DNA of 64,000 nucleotides, from the NCBI RefSeq assembly GCF_000015825.1, contig NC_009051.1, positions 2,040,695-2,104,694 on the forward strand, read 5' to 3'. A model generated the notes under the pieces. That model ran no database searches and was not told where the DNA came from. It saw only the letters and a program-made list of their open reading frames with translations. The position numbers and the translations under genes are program-made. Positions 48,808 through 59,500 of this stretch are shown piece by piece; the stretch's first letter is position 1; each line of letters opens with the position of its first letter. This DNA is from Methanoculleus marisnigri JR1. GTDB taxonomy: Archaea > Halobacteriota > Methanomicrobia > Methanomicrobiales > Methanoculleaceae.

Positions 48808-48905
48808 GTTCTTCCCCCCTCGTTGCCGCATCCCGGCGTGCCGGGATGGACGGTCGGCGCCATGGGTTCCGGAGTATAAAAGCCTGGTGCAGGGCGGACC
48901 GTCCG

Positions 48906-50204
48906 CTACGGCTGCCCTCCCATTCTCTCCTTCACGGCGGCAGCGATGACCATGGCGGTGACGGCGGAGATCACGAGGAGCACGACCGTGTACTGGTCGG
49001 CCGTGCCCACGACCGCGACCAGGAGGATGGAGGTCAGGGGCGCCCCGAGGGCGAGGGTGAGGGCCGCGACCTCGATGCAGAGCACGAAGATGCCGAGCGG
49101 GATGCCCGGGAAGGCGAGGTTTAAGGCGAGCCCGATCAGGGTGGACGAGAAGATGATGGGAAAGAGGGGGCCGCCGATATACCCGCTCTTGAACGAGAGC
49201 GCGAGCAGGAGGATCTTCAAGACCGCTACGCCGAGCAGCATCCCGACCCCGAGCCGGGCCGGGTCGGCGATGATCCCGTGGATCTGGGCCTCCCCGGAGA
49301 AGAGCACCTCCGGGATGAAGTAGCCGACGCAGGCGATGACCGCCCCGGCGGCGAGGACGCGGGCGACGGGCGCGTCGCCGAATATCCGGTCCATGACCGT
49401 CCCGGCGGCCTGCATGGCGCCTCCTGCAAATACCGCAAGCAGCGATCCGAGGATCCCGAGGGCGATCGCGCAGAGGATGTAGCCGGGATGCAGCTCGCCG
49501 ATCGGCTCGAACGGGATGCTCCGCGCAAAGGAGGGGAGCCCGAGGAGCAGGTAGAAGAGGTAACCGACGGTGCCGGCGAGCAGGTTCCAGGTGAGGAACC
49601 GGAAGGCGTTCCTGTTTCCGCCGATCTGGAACTCGGTGGCGAAGACCCCGGTAAAGAGCACGTTGCCGACGATCCCGTTGAACGCCGATGCCAGAGCGGC
49701 GACGTCGAACCCGAGCGCGGCCCCGGGGGACCCGATCCTGAGCCGGTCGCGGACGTACGAGGAGACGTAACCGATGAGAACGGTGATTGTTCCTTCCGGC
49801 CCGATGCTTGCCCCGGAGAGAAGCGAGAAGAGCGACGAGAGGAGGGCACCGGGAAACGTCCGGTAGTTGGGTTTCTCGCCTCCGCCTCTGAGCGATTCGG
49901 CGAACCCGCCATGGATCACGTCGGGTGCGTGCAGATACCTGCGGCAGAGGCCGACGAGCAGCGAGAAGGCGAGGACGCCTGCCGGAACCGCCCAGGGGTT
50001 GGCCTGCACGAAGTTGTTCTGAGACCAGACGACGTTGTTGAGCAGTCCGTAGAGGGCGAGGTAGGCGACCGTAAAGAGGATCGCGATTACGGCGATGAGG
50101 GCGACCTGCCGGAGGTTTGGGGTTCCTTCCCGGCTACCGGGCTCAACGCAGATCCGCTCTTCCGGCGGCGCCGGACCGTCTGCAGGTGCTGGCATGGCAG
50201 GCAC
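48906..50204 (-). CDS. CLC-type chloride channel/antiporter
   Basis: A 432-residue CLC family protein with about eleven hydrophobic segments. Anion-site motifs are recognisable: SGASIGPEGTI for G(K/R)EGP and SGYIGGPLFPIIF for GGxFxP. The first has proline where many CLCs have arginine or lysine. The conserved gating glutamate lies in IGPEG. The last signature is ALGAPLTSILL. Transports chloride or other small anions across the cell membrane. Confidence 0.88.
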   Translation of the reverse strand: MPAMPAPADGPAPPEERICVEPGSREGTPNLRQVALIAVIAILFTVAYLALYGLLNNVVWSQNNFVQANPWAVPAGVLAFSLLVGLCRRYLHAPDVIHGGFAESLRGGGEKPNYRTFPGALLSSLFSLLSGASIGPEGTITVLIGYVSSYVRDRLRIGSPGAALGFDVAALASAFNGIVGNVLFTGVFATEFQIGGNRNAFRFLTWNLLAGTVGYLFYLLLGLPSFARSIPFEPIGELHPGYILCAIALGILGSLLAVFAGGAMQAAGTVMDRIFGDAPVARVLAAGAVIACVGYFIPEVLFSGEAQIHGIIADPARLGVGMLLGVAVLKILLLALSFKSGYIGGPLFPIIFSSTLIGLALNLAFPGIPLGIFVLCIEVAALTLALGAPLTSILLVAVVGTADQYTVVLLVISAVTAMVIAAAVKERMGGQP

Positions 50205-50303
50205 GATGCGGCCCGTTCGGCGGTTCCGGGTAATCTTCCTTGCGGTCGACTTCCTATGCCTGCCGGAAAAAGAGTGGTCGTTCCCCGAACCCGGAGTCCG
50301 GGG

Positions 50304-50795
50304 TTACCTCCGCCTGGGCCGCGTCTCGACCCGCTCCGTCGTGATGACCTCGGACGGCGGGGGCTCCTCCCGCTTCATGGCTTCCGCCTCCTCACGGGTC
50401 GGCGGGGTCATGGTTCCGGCTGACTGGATCAGGCTGTAGTCCGCTTCCCGGGGCCAGAGGTCTTCGTCGAAGCCCGGCTCGTCGTCCAGCCGCTGCTTGT
50501 CGATGTTCACGACAAAGTTGTCGTCCCCGGGGCGGTAGATCACGGCTTCGGGCGGGACGGCGAACCTCTTTGCCGCCATGCCGAGCACGCCGCCGTACCT
50601 GAGCACCAGGTACTTCACCTTGCCATCGGGGAAGCCGATCCGCATATCCGAGATCTCCCCCAGATCGTCTCCCTGCGGGTTGATCACGTTTTTATCCAGG
50701 ATGTCGTCGGCCGACATGAACCACTCTTCGCCGGCCGTCCGCGTCCTGCGTTCCAGGATAACCTCCGATCTCTCCTGCATCTTCTTCATCTCCAT
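50304..50795 (-). CDS. PRC-barrel domain protein
   Basis: A 163-residue protein from ATG 50795 (MEMKKMQERSEVI). The PRC-barrel lies at about residues 27-100: DILDKNVINPQGDDLGEISD, VKYLVLRYGGVLGM, KRFAVPPEAVIY. The C-terminal 55 residues are charged and Pro/Glu-rich (PTREEAEAMKREEPPPSE). Archaeal PRC-barrel proteins have been linked to cell division and RNA processing; the role here is unknown. Confidence 0.82.
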   Translation of the reverse strand: MEMKKMQERSEVILERRTRTAGEEWFMSADDILDKNVINPQGDDLGEISDMRIGFPDGKVKYLVLRYGGVLGMAAKRFAVPPEAVIYRPGDDNFVVNIDKQRLDDEPGFDEDLWPREADYSLIQSAGTMTPPTREEAEAMKREEPPPSEVITTERVETRPRRR

Positions 50796-51021
50796 CGCCC
50801 CCGTATCCGGGGGGGACACGCCCCACATCGGGGGCGTGCACTGAGTGCCGGGAGTCCTTAAAATGATTTGCACACCGCGGCCGGGGGGTAGCCCGGCCTC
50901 CGGGGAGGCGGGGCCCCGGCCCGAATGAACGCTTTTGAGTCGCGCATCACCCCTGAGGAGCCCTATATGGGCCCTGAGTGAAATGGATGAAGTTATTACC
51001 GGGTGAGTCAATCCCCTTTTC

Positions 51022-51315
51022 ATGGGGCCTACTGTCAAACTGGATCTCACCACGATCCTCGAGGCAACAGGCGAGTTGCAGCACTTTCTTGATCTGGGCG
51101 CTGCCCGCCTGCGTGCGGAAGGGCCGTTGCCGGAAGAGGCATCCGAGGAGTTGATATTTTCCATGGCCGACGAACTTGAGGAACACCTGCGGGCGATGCG
51201 CGACCGGCAGGGGTCCGCCAGCATCGGCGATCTCCGGGTCTGGACCCGGACATGGATCGACGGGCGGCAGGAGGCGCTCGCCCAGAAGCAGTTGCAGGGT
51301 GGCGAACGGGGGTAA
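51022..51315 (+). CDS. Hypothetical helical protein
   Basis: A 97-residue acidic, mostly helical protein (MGPTVKLDLTTILEATGELQ; then SEELIFSMADELEEHLRAMR). No cysteine, no membrane segment and no known motif. Reading frame composition is that of a real gene here. The next gene starts 69 bases later on the same strand. Confidence 0.6.
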   Translation: MGPTVKLDLTTILEATGELQHFLDLGAARLRAEGPLPEEASEELIFSMADELEEHLRAMRDRQGSASIGDLRVWTRTWIDGRQEALAQKQLQGGERG

Positions 51316-51384
51316 CCGTCCCGGGCGCGCGGCCCCCTTCGGCAGACCCCATGGTTTATCAGCCCGCGCACCCATGCGCACCCG

Positions 51385-51879
51385 ATGCCTCACTTCGACC
51401 TCTTCTTCAAGACCGAAGATCTGCGGCAGAGGCTTGAGCCGCACCTCCGGCTCATCCCGCCGTACTTTCAGTTCACCGTCCGGACCGGCACCCCGGATGT
51501 CCGCTTCTTCGACCAGAAGGACCCGATGTGGAAAGGCTTCCCGTTCCCGGTTCCGAAAGGAACGGTCTACGTCTTCGACGATGCGATCCCCGCCCGGGCC
51601 CTCGGGGGCGGGATGCATATGCGGGCGAGCGTCCGGGTCACGCGCGAGGACAGGGACGACGAGGCGATTGTCCTCCGTATCTGGCACGAGATCCTGCACG
51701 CGATCGGGCAGCCGGCGGACGACATGGCCAGACGGGCGGGCGAGTGGCAGAGCGTGTCCGAGAGGGTTATGTGGGCGGCCTGGCAATCTCTTTCCCGGCC
51801 GCTCGACGTGCCGTTCTGGCACCGGAAGTTTTACGTGTGGCTGACGGAGCGGGCGGAGAGCGGCGCGGGGGGGAGGTAG
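51385..51879 (+). CDS. Small protein with HExxH-type metallopeptidase motif
   Basis: A 164-residue cytoplasmic protein. IWHEILHAIGQPADD places H-E-x-x-H at residues 101-105, with a following I-G like matrixin/archaemetzincin-type sites, though the third ligand is not obvious (a later histidine is in FWHRKFYVW). The N-terminal half is beta-rich (YFQFTVRTGTPDVRFFDQKD). A metal-dependent peptidase activity is a reasonable guess, not shown. ATG 51385. Confidence 0.65.
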   Translation: MPHFDLFFKTEDLRQRLEPHLRLIPPYFQFTVRTGTPDVRFFDQKDPMWKGFPFPVPKGTVYVFDDAIPARALGGGMHMRASVRVTREDRDDEAIVLRIWHEILHAIGQPADDMARRAGEWQSVSERVMWAAWQSLSRPLDVPFWHRKFYVWLTERAESGAGGR

Positions 51880-52019
51880 GAATGCGGCCGGGTCCCGTCC
51901 CGGCCCGTCACCGGTAACGGGTGGCTGCATGTGGAATCGGGAGTTGCTCGCTTCATCGCCTCCGAAATAGGGTTGCCACGGATCAAAATTCTTATTCCTG
52001 GAAAAGAGACAATCTCCTT

Positions 52020-53990
52020 GTGAAATACATTCTTCTGACCATTCTCCTGATCGTATGCCTCGCCTGCGCCGGATGCGCCGACCCGGCCGGGACAGCGGTT
52101 CCCGGCGATGTATCGCAGTCGCCCGGGAGTGGATTCGCCCTCAACGAGTCCGTCCATCCGGGCGACGACTTCTATGCCTACGTGAACGATGCATGGATAG
52201 CGGAACACCCTATCCCGGCAGATAAGCAGTACTACGCAGTATTCACCGGGATGAGGGACGGGGTGGATAACGACCTCCGTGCTCTCCTCGAGGATGCGGC
52301 CGACGCGCCGGAGAGTGCCGATCGGAACGCCACCCTCCTCGGAACGTTCTACCGGTCGGGCATGGATACCGGGACGATCGACCGGGAAGGGCTCGACGGT
52401 CTCTCCGATCTCCTCGCGGCGATCGACGCGATCGATTCCCGTGGCGATCTGACCGAAACCACGATCGTTCTCCTGGAACAGGGTTTCCCGCCGGTCTACT
52501 TCTACGGGGCCGGGACCAACCCCGAGAACAGCAGCGAGATGATCCCGTGCCTTTACCAGGGCGGGATCGGGCTGCCCGACCGGGACTATTACTTCCGGAA
52601 CGATGCGGGAAGCCCTGGGCTCCGGGATGCCTACCGTGAGCACATAGCCCGGGTGCTGGTGCTCGCCGGCAGGTCCCCCGAAGAGGCGGCCGCCGACGCA
52701 AAGACCGTCTATGCCATGGAAGCGGCCCTTGCCGCGGCCCACCTCGGCCGGGAGGAGAATCGCGATCCCCAGAAGACCGCGAACATCCATACTCTCGCCG
52801 AACTCGAAGAACGGTACCCCGCCGTCGGGTGGGGGACTCTCGCCGCCATCCCGGGTTCCGGGTCGGTCGGCAGGGTGCATGTCTACCAGCCGGGATACGT
52901 AGAGGAACTTGACTCCCTGCTCGCGACCGCGCCGCTCGACGACTGGAAGGTCTACCTGCGCTACCGGCTGATCGATCAGGCGTCTCCCTATCTTGGGGCA
53001 TCGTTCGAGGAGGAGCACTTCGCCTTCTACGAGACGACGCTCTATGGTGTCCCGGAGATGAAGCCCCGGTGGCAGCGCGTCGTGGCGGCGGAGAGCGAGT
53101 TCCTCGGCGATCTGGTCGGCCGGGCATACGTCACCGGATACGTGGACCCCCGGACACGCGGGATGGTGTCGGGGATGGTCGTTGCCATCCGGGAGACCTT
53201 TGATGCGCGAATGGCAGACCTCACCTGGATGAGCGAGCCGACAAAAGCCGCGGCCCGCGAGAAACTTGCCGCCATGGGGGAGAAGATCGCGTATCCCGAC
53301 CGGTGGACGGACTACTCCGGGCTGAACCTCTCGGATTCGTATGTGGAGAACGTCCGCGCCGCAAAAGCGCACGCCTTCATCCACGGCCCCGAAGGGCTTG
53401 AGAGGGTCGGCGGGCCGGTCGACCCGGGCACCTGGTTCATCACCCCGCAGACGGTGAACGCCTATTACGACCCGACCAGAAACGAGATGGTCTTCCCCGC
53501 GGCCGTCCTCCAGCCGCCCATCTTCGACCCCGACAGAGACCCTGCCTTCAACTACGCCATCCTCGGCTGGTTGATCGGGCACGAGATGACGCACGGCTTC
53601 GACGACCAGGGAAGACAGTACGATAAAGACGGGAACCTGAAGGACTGGTGGACTGAGGAGGACGCCGCGAACTTCAACGACCGGACGGCCCTGCTCGTCG
53701 CCGAGTACAACGCGTTCGAGGCGCTCCCCGGCCTTTACGTCAACGGCAACCTCACTCTCGGGGAGAACATCGCCGACTTCGGGGGTCTGACCATGGCCTA
53801 CCACGCGTGGAAGAAGGCGGAGAACGGGTCGGCCGACCCCGCCGCCGACCGGAAGTTCTTCCTCGCGGCCCCGTGCCTCTGGCGGGTGAACGACCGGGGG
53901 GACTCGCTCCGGAACCTGGTGCTGGCCGATCCGCACTCACCGGAGAAGTTCCGGGTGAACGGCGTCCTGTTCAACATCCCGGAGTTCTAA
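52020..53990 (+). CDS. M13 family metallopeptidase lipoprotein with premature stop
   Basis: A 656-residue secreted neprilysin-like peptidase. GTG 52020 begins a lipoprotein signal (LACAGC). Family landmarks: HPGDDFYAYVNDAWI near the start, VNAYYDPTRNEMVFPAA, the zinc site GHEMTHGFDDQGRQYD (H521) and GENIADFGGL with the third ligand. The C-terminus ends FNIPEF then TAA. The next 23 codons in the same frame encode EAFPEIRPDNVLYREVEERP ending VIW and TGA at 54062, which is the conserved M13 tail ending in tryptophan. So the TAA (53988-53990) replaces a tyrosine-type codon and truncates the enzyme by 24 residues, or is read through. Confidence 0.88.
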   Translation: MKYILLTILLIVCLACAGCADPAGTAVPGDVSQSPGSGFALNESVHPGDDFYAYVNDAWIAEHPIPADKQYYAVFTGMRDGVDNDLRALLEDAADAPESADRNATLLGTFYRSGMDTGTIDREGLDGLSDLLAAIDAIDSRGDLTETTIVLLEQGFPPVYFYGAGTNPENSSEMIPCLYQGGIGLPDRDYYFRNDAGSPGLRDAYREHIARVLVLAGRSPEEAAADAKTVYAMEAALAAAHLGREENRDPQKTANIHTLAELEERYPAVGWGTLAAIPGSGSVGRVHVYQPGYVEELDSLLATAPLDDWKVYLRYRLIDQASPYLGASFEEEHFAFYETTLYGVPEMKPRWQRVVAAESEFLGDLVGRAYVTGYVDPRTRGMVSGMVVAIRETFDARMADLTWMSEPTKAAAREKLAAMGEKIAYPDRWTDYSGLNLSDSYVENVRAAKAHAFIHGPEGLERVGGPVDPGTWFITPQTVNAYYDPTRNEMVFPAAVLQPPIFDPDRDPAFNYAILGWLIGHEMTHGFDDQGRQYDKDGNLKDWWTEEDAANFNDRTALLVAEYNAFEALPGLYVNGNLTLGENIADFGGLTMAYHAWKKAENGSADPAADRKFFLAAPCLWRVNDRGDSLRNLVLADPHSPEKFRVNGVLFNIPEF

Positions 53991-54104
53991 GAGGCTTTCC
54001 CGGAGATCCGGCCCGACAACGTCCTCTACCGCGAGGTCGAGGAGAGACCAGTCATCTGGTGACGGGTTTTAGAATACACTTTTTCTCGTCTTCGAGCCAC
54101 CCGA

Positions 54105-55139
54105 TCATGACCGGAAGGGTTCCGGACGCGGCGGGGACGGCTCCTGCACGCCGCGCCCTTCCACGCTCCTCTGCACCCACCGTCGGGCGGGGCTTGCCGC
54201 GAACGAAACGATAAACAGTGCTGCAATACCGACAACCCCGCACCACCATTCGGGAACAGCCGGGTAAGCGGTGATCCGGAGGCCGATGTAGAAGAGGAAG
54301 ATGACGAAGCATACCGCCGAAACCGTCACGTACTGTAGCGGCCGCTCGTGAGGGGTCACGATTGCGTGGTATTCCGGGAGTAAATATACGATGGTATAGT
54401 ATAGCCCGAGAATCCCGAGGAGCGTCCCGGCGATAAAGATTAACCATGGTGAGATCCCGAGCCCGTGATTGATGTTGCCAAAGTCGTCGTGTTGCAGGAA
54501 GGAGCGGGTGAAGACATACTCGAAGACCATCGCGAACGTGATGACGCACGTCCAGAAGGTGCAATGGTATATCCAGCGGTGGTTCTTCACGCTTTTTGTC
54601 GACATGAGCCCGACGGTCACGAAGAAGAGCATGATGTTTGAGAAGGGGCCGGCAAATGCGATGGCCGCGGCGGCCGGACCCTCTCCCGCGGCAAAAATAG
54701 CCGAATAATCGACGTTCTCGTCCCAGTGCGCTCCTATTATGCTCCCGTAGATGATATCCCACGGATCGGGTTTCCAACCGAGGAAGTACGCATAGAAACT
54801 ATGCGAGAACTCGTGCATCACGATAATCAGGAGGTGCAGGAAGAGGAAGGAGACGACCGTTATCGTGAGGAGCATTAAGACCGTTTTTAACTGGAAAAAC
54901 CGGTCCGACCGGCCGGTTCCCGTTCCAGGAACGGTCTCCGCGGCCCCGGACGCCCCTCTCCGGCGGTCGATCTCCGGCAGGATATACCCGCAGTAGACCA
55001 GGTACACGAGGAGGACCGAGAAGAGGACAGGCGATGTCTCCAGAAATTCCATCGCTATGGCGAAGAGAAGAAACATCCCGCCTGCTGTCGCTATCAACCG
55101 GGCTGCAGCATTAAGATAGTTTCCAGCCTCTCCGGTCAT
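54105..55139 (-). CDS. Integral-membrane metalloprotease-like protein (M50/site-2-protease-like)
   Basis: A 344-residue membrane protein with about eight hydrophobic segments. The zinc motif H-E-x-x-H (MHEFSHSFYAYFLGW, residues 109-113) is inside a membrane segment, followed by a conserved-looking GPFSNIMLFF that may correspond to the second-ligand region of site-2 proteases. The C-terminus is Pro/Arg-rich. It could cleave membrane-bound regulators. It converges on the M13 gene. Confidence 0.75.
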   Translation of the reverse strand: MTGEAGNYLNAAARLIATAGGMFLLFAIAMEFLETSPVLFSVLLVYLVYCGYILPEIDRRRGASGAAETVPGTGTGRSDRFFQLKTVLMLLTITVVSFLFLHLLIIVMHEFSHSFYAYFLGWKPDPWDIIYGSIIGAHWDENVDYSAIFAAGEGPAAAAIAFAGPFSNIMLFFVTVGLMSTKSVKNHRWIYHCTFWTCVITFAMVFEYVFTRSFLQHDDFGNINHGLGISPWLIFIAGTLLGILGLYYTIVYLLPEYHAIVTPHERPLQYVTVSAVCFVIFLFYIGLRITAYPAVPEWWCGVVGIAALFIVSFAASPARRWVQRSVEGRGVQEPSPPRPEPFRS

Positions 55140-55575
55140 ACGAGTTCCTTACAAAGAGTAAAAATGCCCGACGTCCGGATTAATCTTCTGAAATGCATTC
55201 CACGGCAGATCGGGGGCGTACCCGTGTTCCGGCACGAGCCGTCGTGGCGGTTTCTGCGGGTAGTCGAACTGCGGAATAATGGATCTCTGGTCATGCAAGG
55301 GACGGCCCCGGGGACTGCAATGACCCCTGGGCCGATCGGTTCCGGATCAGGTGCATTATTAAGAACGGTTCTTCAAACCGGGCGAGTTCTTCATCACTCT
55401 CGCGTCCGGCCGGCCCTGTCCGGGACAACACATTTAGGATGTGTTATATGGATCTAATCCAATGATATAATATTTTCCATTGGGAAAAATCGTTGATTCC
55501 GAGACACACCGGATTACGGAGGAGATTAATTCTATATTACTGAATTCACTGAATTTCCAGGGGTGTTGAGCAACA
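55140..55575. other. 436-base intergenic region with two inverted repeats
   Basis: No gene supported. It holds a 7-bp hairpin AACACAT/ATGTGTT (55427-55445) and, just after, CCAATG/CATTGG (55459-55483) flanking an AT-rich ATATAATATTTT core that looks like a promoter under a symmetrical operator. Both lie about 95-150 bases upstream of the next gene. Confidence 0.5.
55459..55483 (+). promoter_or_regulatory. Candidate operator/promoter of the envelope module
   Basis: CCAATG (55459-55464) and CATTGG (55478-55483) flank GATATAATATTTT, a TATA-like core. A transcript from here would have a leader of about 75 bases before ATG 55576. Inference from pattern. Confidence 0.4.
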
Positions 55576-56580
55576 ATGGCAAACGACGACAAAGTGAACG
55601 AAATTTTTGGCAGGTGCAAGGAAGTCGCATCCGTTGCCGCCGATAAGGCAACCGTGATGATTGACTCTGCATCGGCCAATGTTTCAGCGAGTATCAAGGA
55701 GATGCGCGAAGAATCTGCGGCATCTTCGCGTACAGACGACGGCAACTATGCCCGGGACGGCGACGCCCGCGCAGCGGCGGAGGCGGGCGAGTGCGTGCTC
55801 TCCGGCGAGCTGGCCGTGTCCGGTGCGGCGGACGATGCGGCAGGCATACCGGTCAAGCATTCTGCGGGCGAGGTCGTGAAAGGATGCGTGCACAAGAGGA
55901 TCGAGGGATTCAAAAGCGGTCTGCACAATAAAAAACTCCTGATCACCGCGGGAATCATGGCTCTGGTCTGGCTGGCGCTGACCATACTTCCGGCCCTGGG
56001 GTTCAACCCGGCGCCCGTGCAGTCCCTCTCCTTCCTGACCTTCGCGCGGGGCGGGCTCTCCGGCGGCGTGCCGGGGCTCATTGGCGGCCTCATCGGGAAG
56101 GGCCTGATCGCCTACTTCGTGACGCTGCTCATCGTCGGAGGAATATCCGGCGAGAGCATCGTCTCGAACGTCCGCTCTCTTGCCGCGCAGTTCTCCGGAG
56201 GGAAGTGGGACCTGGCGGCGATCTCCCCGCTTCTCGTCGGCGGCGGCGCGGCCCTCTTCGTCTACAACTTCCTCGCGGGAACGTCGACGATCATGAACTG
56301 CATGGTGGGAGTCGTGGCGTTCCTCATTGCGGCCCGTGCGCTGGCGAACCGGGCGGGATGCGTGCGGCAGGTCTTTGCCGCGGTCTTTGCGAGAGAGGGC
56401 AGGGCCGACTCCGGGCTGGTCACGAAGGTGATGGCGGGATGGGCCGGAGGGTTCGCTCTCGGCGTCGTCCTCTCCGTCTTCGGGGGGTATATCTGTTACA
56501 TCGCCGGTTTCGTCCTCCTGGCGGTCGGTGCTGTTCTCATGGTTACGGTTCAGAAGCAGGCAGGGGGCGTCCCGGCATGA
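55576..56580 (+). CDS. Membrane protein of the envelope module
   Basis: A 334-residue protein. The N-terminal 115 residues are soluble, helical and polar (MANDDKVNEIFGRCKEVASV; later Ala/Gly/Asp-rich), then at least five hydrophobic segments from about residue 122 to the end with Gly-rich turns (GGVPGLIGGLIGKG). No known family recognised. Its stop overlaps the start of the giant secreted protein gene (ATGA), so the two are coupled. Confidence 0.72.
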   Translation: MANDDKVNEIFGRCKEVASVAADKATVMIDSASANVSASIKEMREESAASSRTDDGNYARDGDARAAAEAGECVLSGELAVSGAADDAAGIPVKHSAGEVVKGCVHKRIEGFKSGLHNKKLLITAGIMALVWLALTILPALGFNPAPVQSLSFLTFARGGLSGGVPGLIGGLIGKGLIAYFVTLLIVGGISGESIVSNVRSLAAQFSGGKWDLAAISPLLVGGGAALFVYNFLAGTSTIMNCMVGVVAFLIAARALANRAGCVRQVFAAVFAREGRADSGLVTKVMAGWAGGFALGVVLSVFGGYICYIAGFVLLAVGAVLMVTVQKQAGGVPA

Positions 56581-59500
56581 GGGCGATGACGAGACTTCTG
56601 CTCGTACTCCTTGCAGCCTCACTCCTCTCCGGAACCGCGGCTGCAAGCTACTCGCTCACCGATACCAACAACTACGACTACAAACTGGCGAGCAAGTACA
56701 TCCACAGCATGGAAGACGAGGGGTTCGTCGTCGAGATGCCGATCGGCGTCTACAAGAAAGGGACGGACGAACTTCTTGCGACCGAGAACACGCTGCTGAT
56801 CATCGGCAACCTCGGAAAGATTGACCCCGAGGCTGAACGGCTTGTCCTGACCGAGATCCCGACAGACGTCTACAGTTACACCTATCAGGGCGACGCAGGC
56901 GGCGGCGAGATCAGGAAGAGTACGGGAGAAGTCACCTGCGGCCGCTACATCTTCACCGAGTTCGGCCTCACCACGAAGTACAAGACGGTGAGCGAGTATG
57001 CCAGCTACTTGAAGACCGAACTCGAAAAATCGGTCGCAACTTCCAGCGCAAGGATCGAGTACGTGGATACGACCATAAACGGACACCGCGTCGTCGGCGT
57101 GCGCGAGTTGACGGACGACTCCAACTGGGCGGCCGGCGGCGGCTCCATGGACAACCACCTGGAGAACACGTTCACCTACTACGTGATCCGTGAGGACTTC
57201 TACCCGGCGGGCTCGGGGCTCGCCCACATCAGGTTGCGCGGTCATGTCGGCCTCGAACATGACAACGGCCGGTCATTGACGTATGATCCGTATCCCTCGG
57301 AGAACCAGGTAGCTATAGCACTCTCCGAGATGAAAAGGGCGTACGAGGATGCGAACGAGGTCGTGGACTCGATCATCGCCGATGCGGCGAACGCAAAGGC
57401 AACGCTCATCGTCGGGAACTATGAAGAGGTCTTCGGCGGCTACGGCGCCGGCTCGTTCACCATCAACACTCCGGGCGGGGGCGCCGGTGAGAGCGATTAC
57501 GGCATACCGCTCGCGGTTATAACCGGGATCGGTGCCGCGGGGGCCGCGGTTGCGGGCGCTGCAGCGGCGGCCGGCGGCGGTGGCGGCAACGGCGGCAGCG
57601 AGACGGAACGCACCAGCACCTACCGGATGAGGACCCGCAAAGACTTCGAGGATTATATCGTCTGCGGAAAGAGCCCCGAGACCATCTACGCCCAGATGAT
57701 CGAGATCACCGCGGAAGGCCAGACGATCGAGCGTGACGACCTCACCGCGACGCTCTCGATAACCTCCGGCGGCGGGCTCCGGGTCGAGGATCAGACGCTC
57801 GCCGGCAGTTACATGGGAGCGTTCGTGTCTGCGGACGAGAACGAACTCGCGGAAGAGGGTATCGTCAGGGTGGCCTACACCGGAAAGGGCGGGTCGTTCA
57901 CGAACAACATCCACTTCCGGATCATCGGCGAGCCGAGGATCAAGTTCCCCGAGCAGGGGGCGGCGATGGACATGCGGCTGAACGTCCTCTACGGCGACGG
58001 GCTGACCTACGACGTCGAGGTCGAACTCGTCGACTTCATCGAACCGCCCAAGGAGGTCACGATCACCCAACTCGACGAGGCGCCGTTCACGAGCTCGCTA
58101 GAGAAGATCGACGATACGCACTACATTGCAAAGATCGTCAACACGAGCCCGCTGCCCGAGAAGGGAGCGCCGGTGACGAGATACGGCGCCAGAGTCATCG
58201 CCACCTGCGAGGATGACGAGATCGTCGAAGAAGCGTTCACGGTGATCTTCTATCCCGAGGGTCTCAGCGTCACCGACGTCGTCTACGACGACGAGGGACA
58301 CGCCCAGTTTGCAGCCTACGACGATCTCGACACGGAAGAAGACGACGTTGCAGCGACCGGATTCATCGTGAACCTCGCCGTCAGGGTGACCGAGAACGAG
58401 AAGGAAGTGGTGAAACTCCTGGACGGGACGGAGTACGCGCCCGAGTTCGGCGAGCTCAAGGGAACCGACCAGAGGACGGAGGTCCTTGCCTCGAGGTTCA
58501 AGTACACCATCGAGAAGAAGCCGGACAACACCAACAAGGCCTACAAGTTCACCCCCGCCCAGCAGATCGGCGAGGACGAGAGGAACCCCTACTTCCTGGA
58601 ACTCCCGATCACCTGCGAGTACGGCGACGAGACCTATGAACTCGATCTCCCGATCCGCCTCATCGGCGACAAACTCGGGGTGCGCAAGGACCGCGAGACC
58701 GAACTTGCGAACTTAAAGAAGAGGATCCAGAAGTTCGGCATCAATCCGGACACCGCCCGGTTCCTGCGGGAGAACGTGCAGAACTTCAATGCCGCCGAGC
58801 TCCGCCTGATGAGCAAGAAGATCGTCTATGACTCGATCGTCTACTACACCCAGGAGTCGGCGGACTTCATGGAGACCGCCGACACCATGGACGACTGGAT
58901 CACCTTCCTCTCCGTCGTGAAGTGGTTCGGCGACCAGGCGTTCTCCTACCTCATGACCATCTACACGGGGCCTGCGGGAGAGGCGATCCTCACCCCGACG
59001 AAGGAGCTTACGGTCGAACTGATCGGCGAGCTCTCGGCCGACCTCTTCATGGGTAACGGGGTGAACTGGGATGAGATCAAGGTCGGTGTGCACATCTCCG
59101 AGATGATCGAGAACTACACCAAGTCGTGCTTCGAGGATATCGGGAAGGCGAACCCGAAGAAGCTCGCCCAGGTGATCGCGGGGCTCTGCGTATTCAACCT
59201 GGTGCGCCACTACACCTTCGATCTCGACGAGAACGGCAAACGCAGCCTGTACAACGCGATCATCTCGTCGTTCTCCGACATCTCGCTCGAGTTCTTCAAG
59301 AACAAGTTCGGCAGTTTCCTCAAGGGCAAGGTCAACGACCCGAATTCGAGCCTCTCCAAGCTCCTGAACTCGTCGGCGGCCAAGATGCTCGAGGACATGA
59401 TGCCGGAGGGCAAACTCGCGGTTCCGGGCGTGAACACCCTCACGGAGGACGTAGCGGTAGGCCCCATCCTCCAGAAGTACGTGGAGGAGATCTTCGGCTT

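Noticed and set aside
53988-53990. Recoding of TAA in the M13 gene
   Set aside because: Pyrrolysine uses TAG and selenocysteine TGA; no mechanism for TAA is known, so nonsense mutation is the default.
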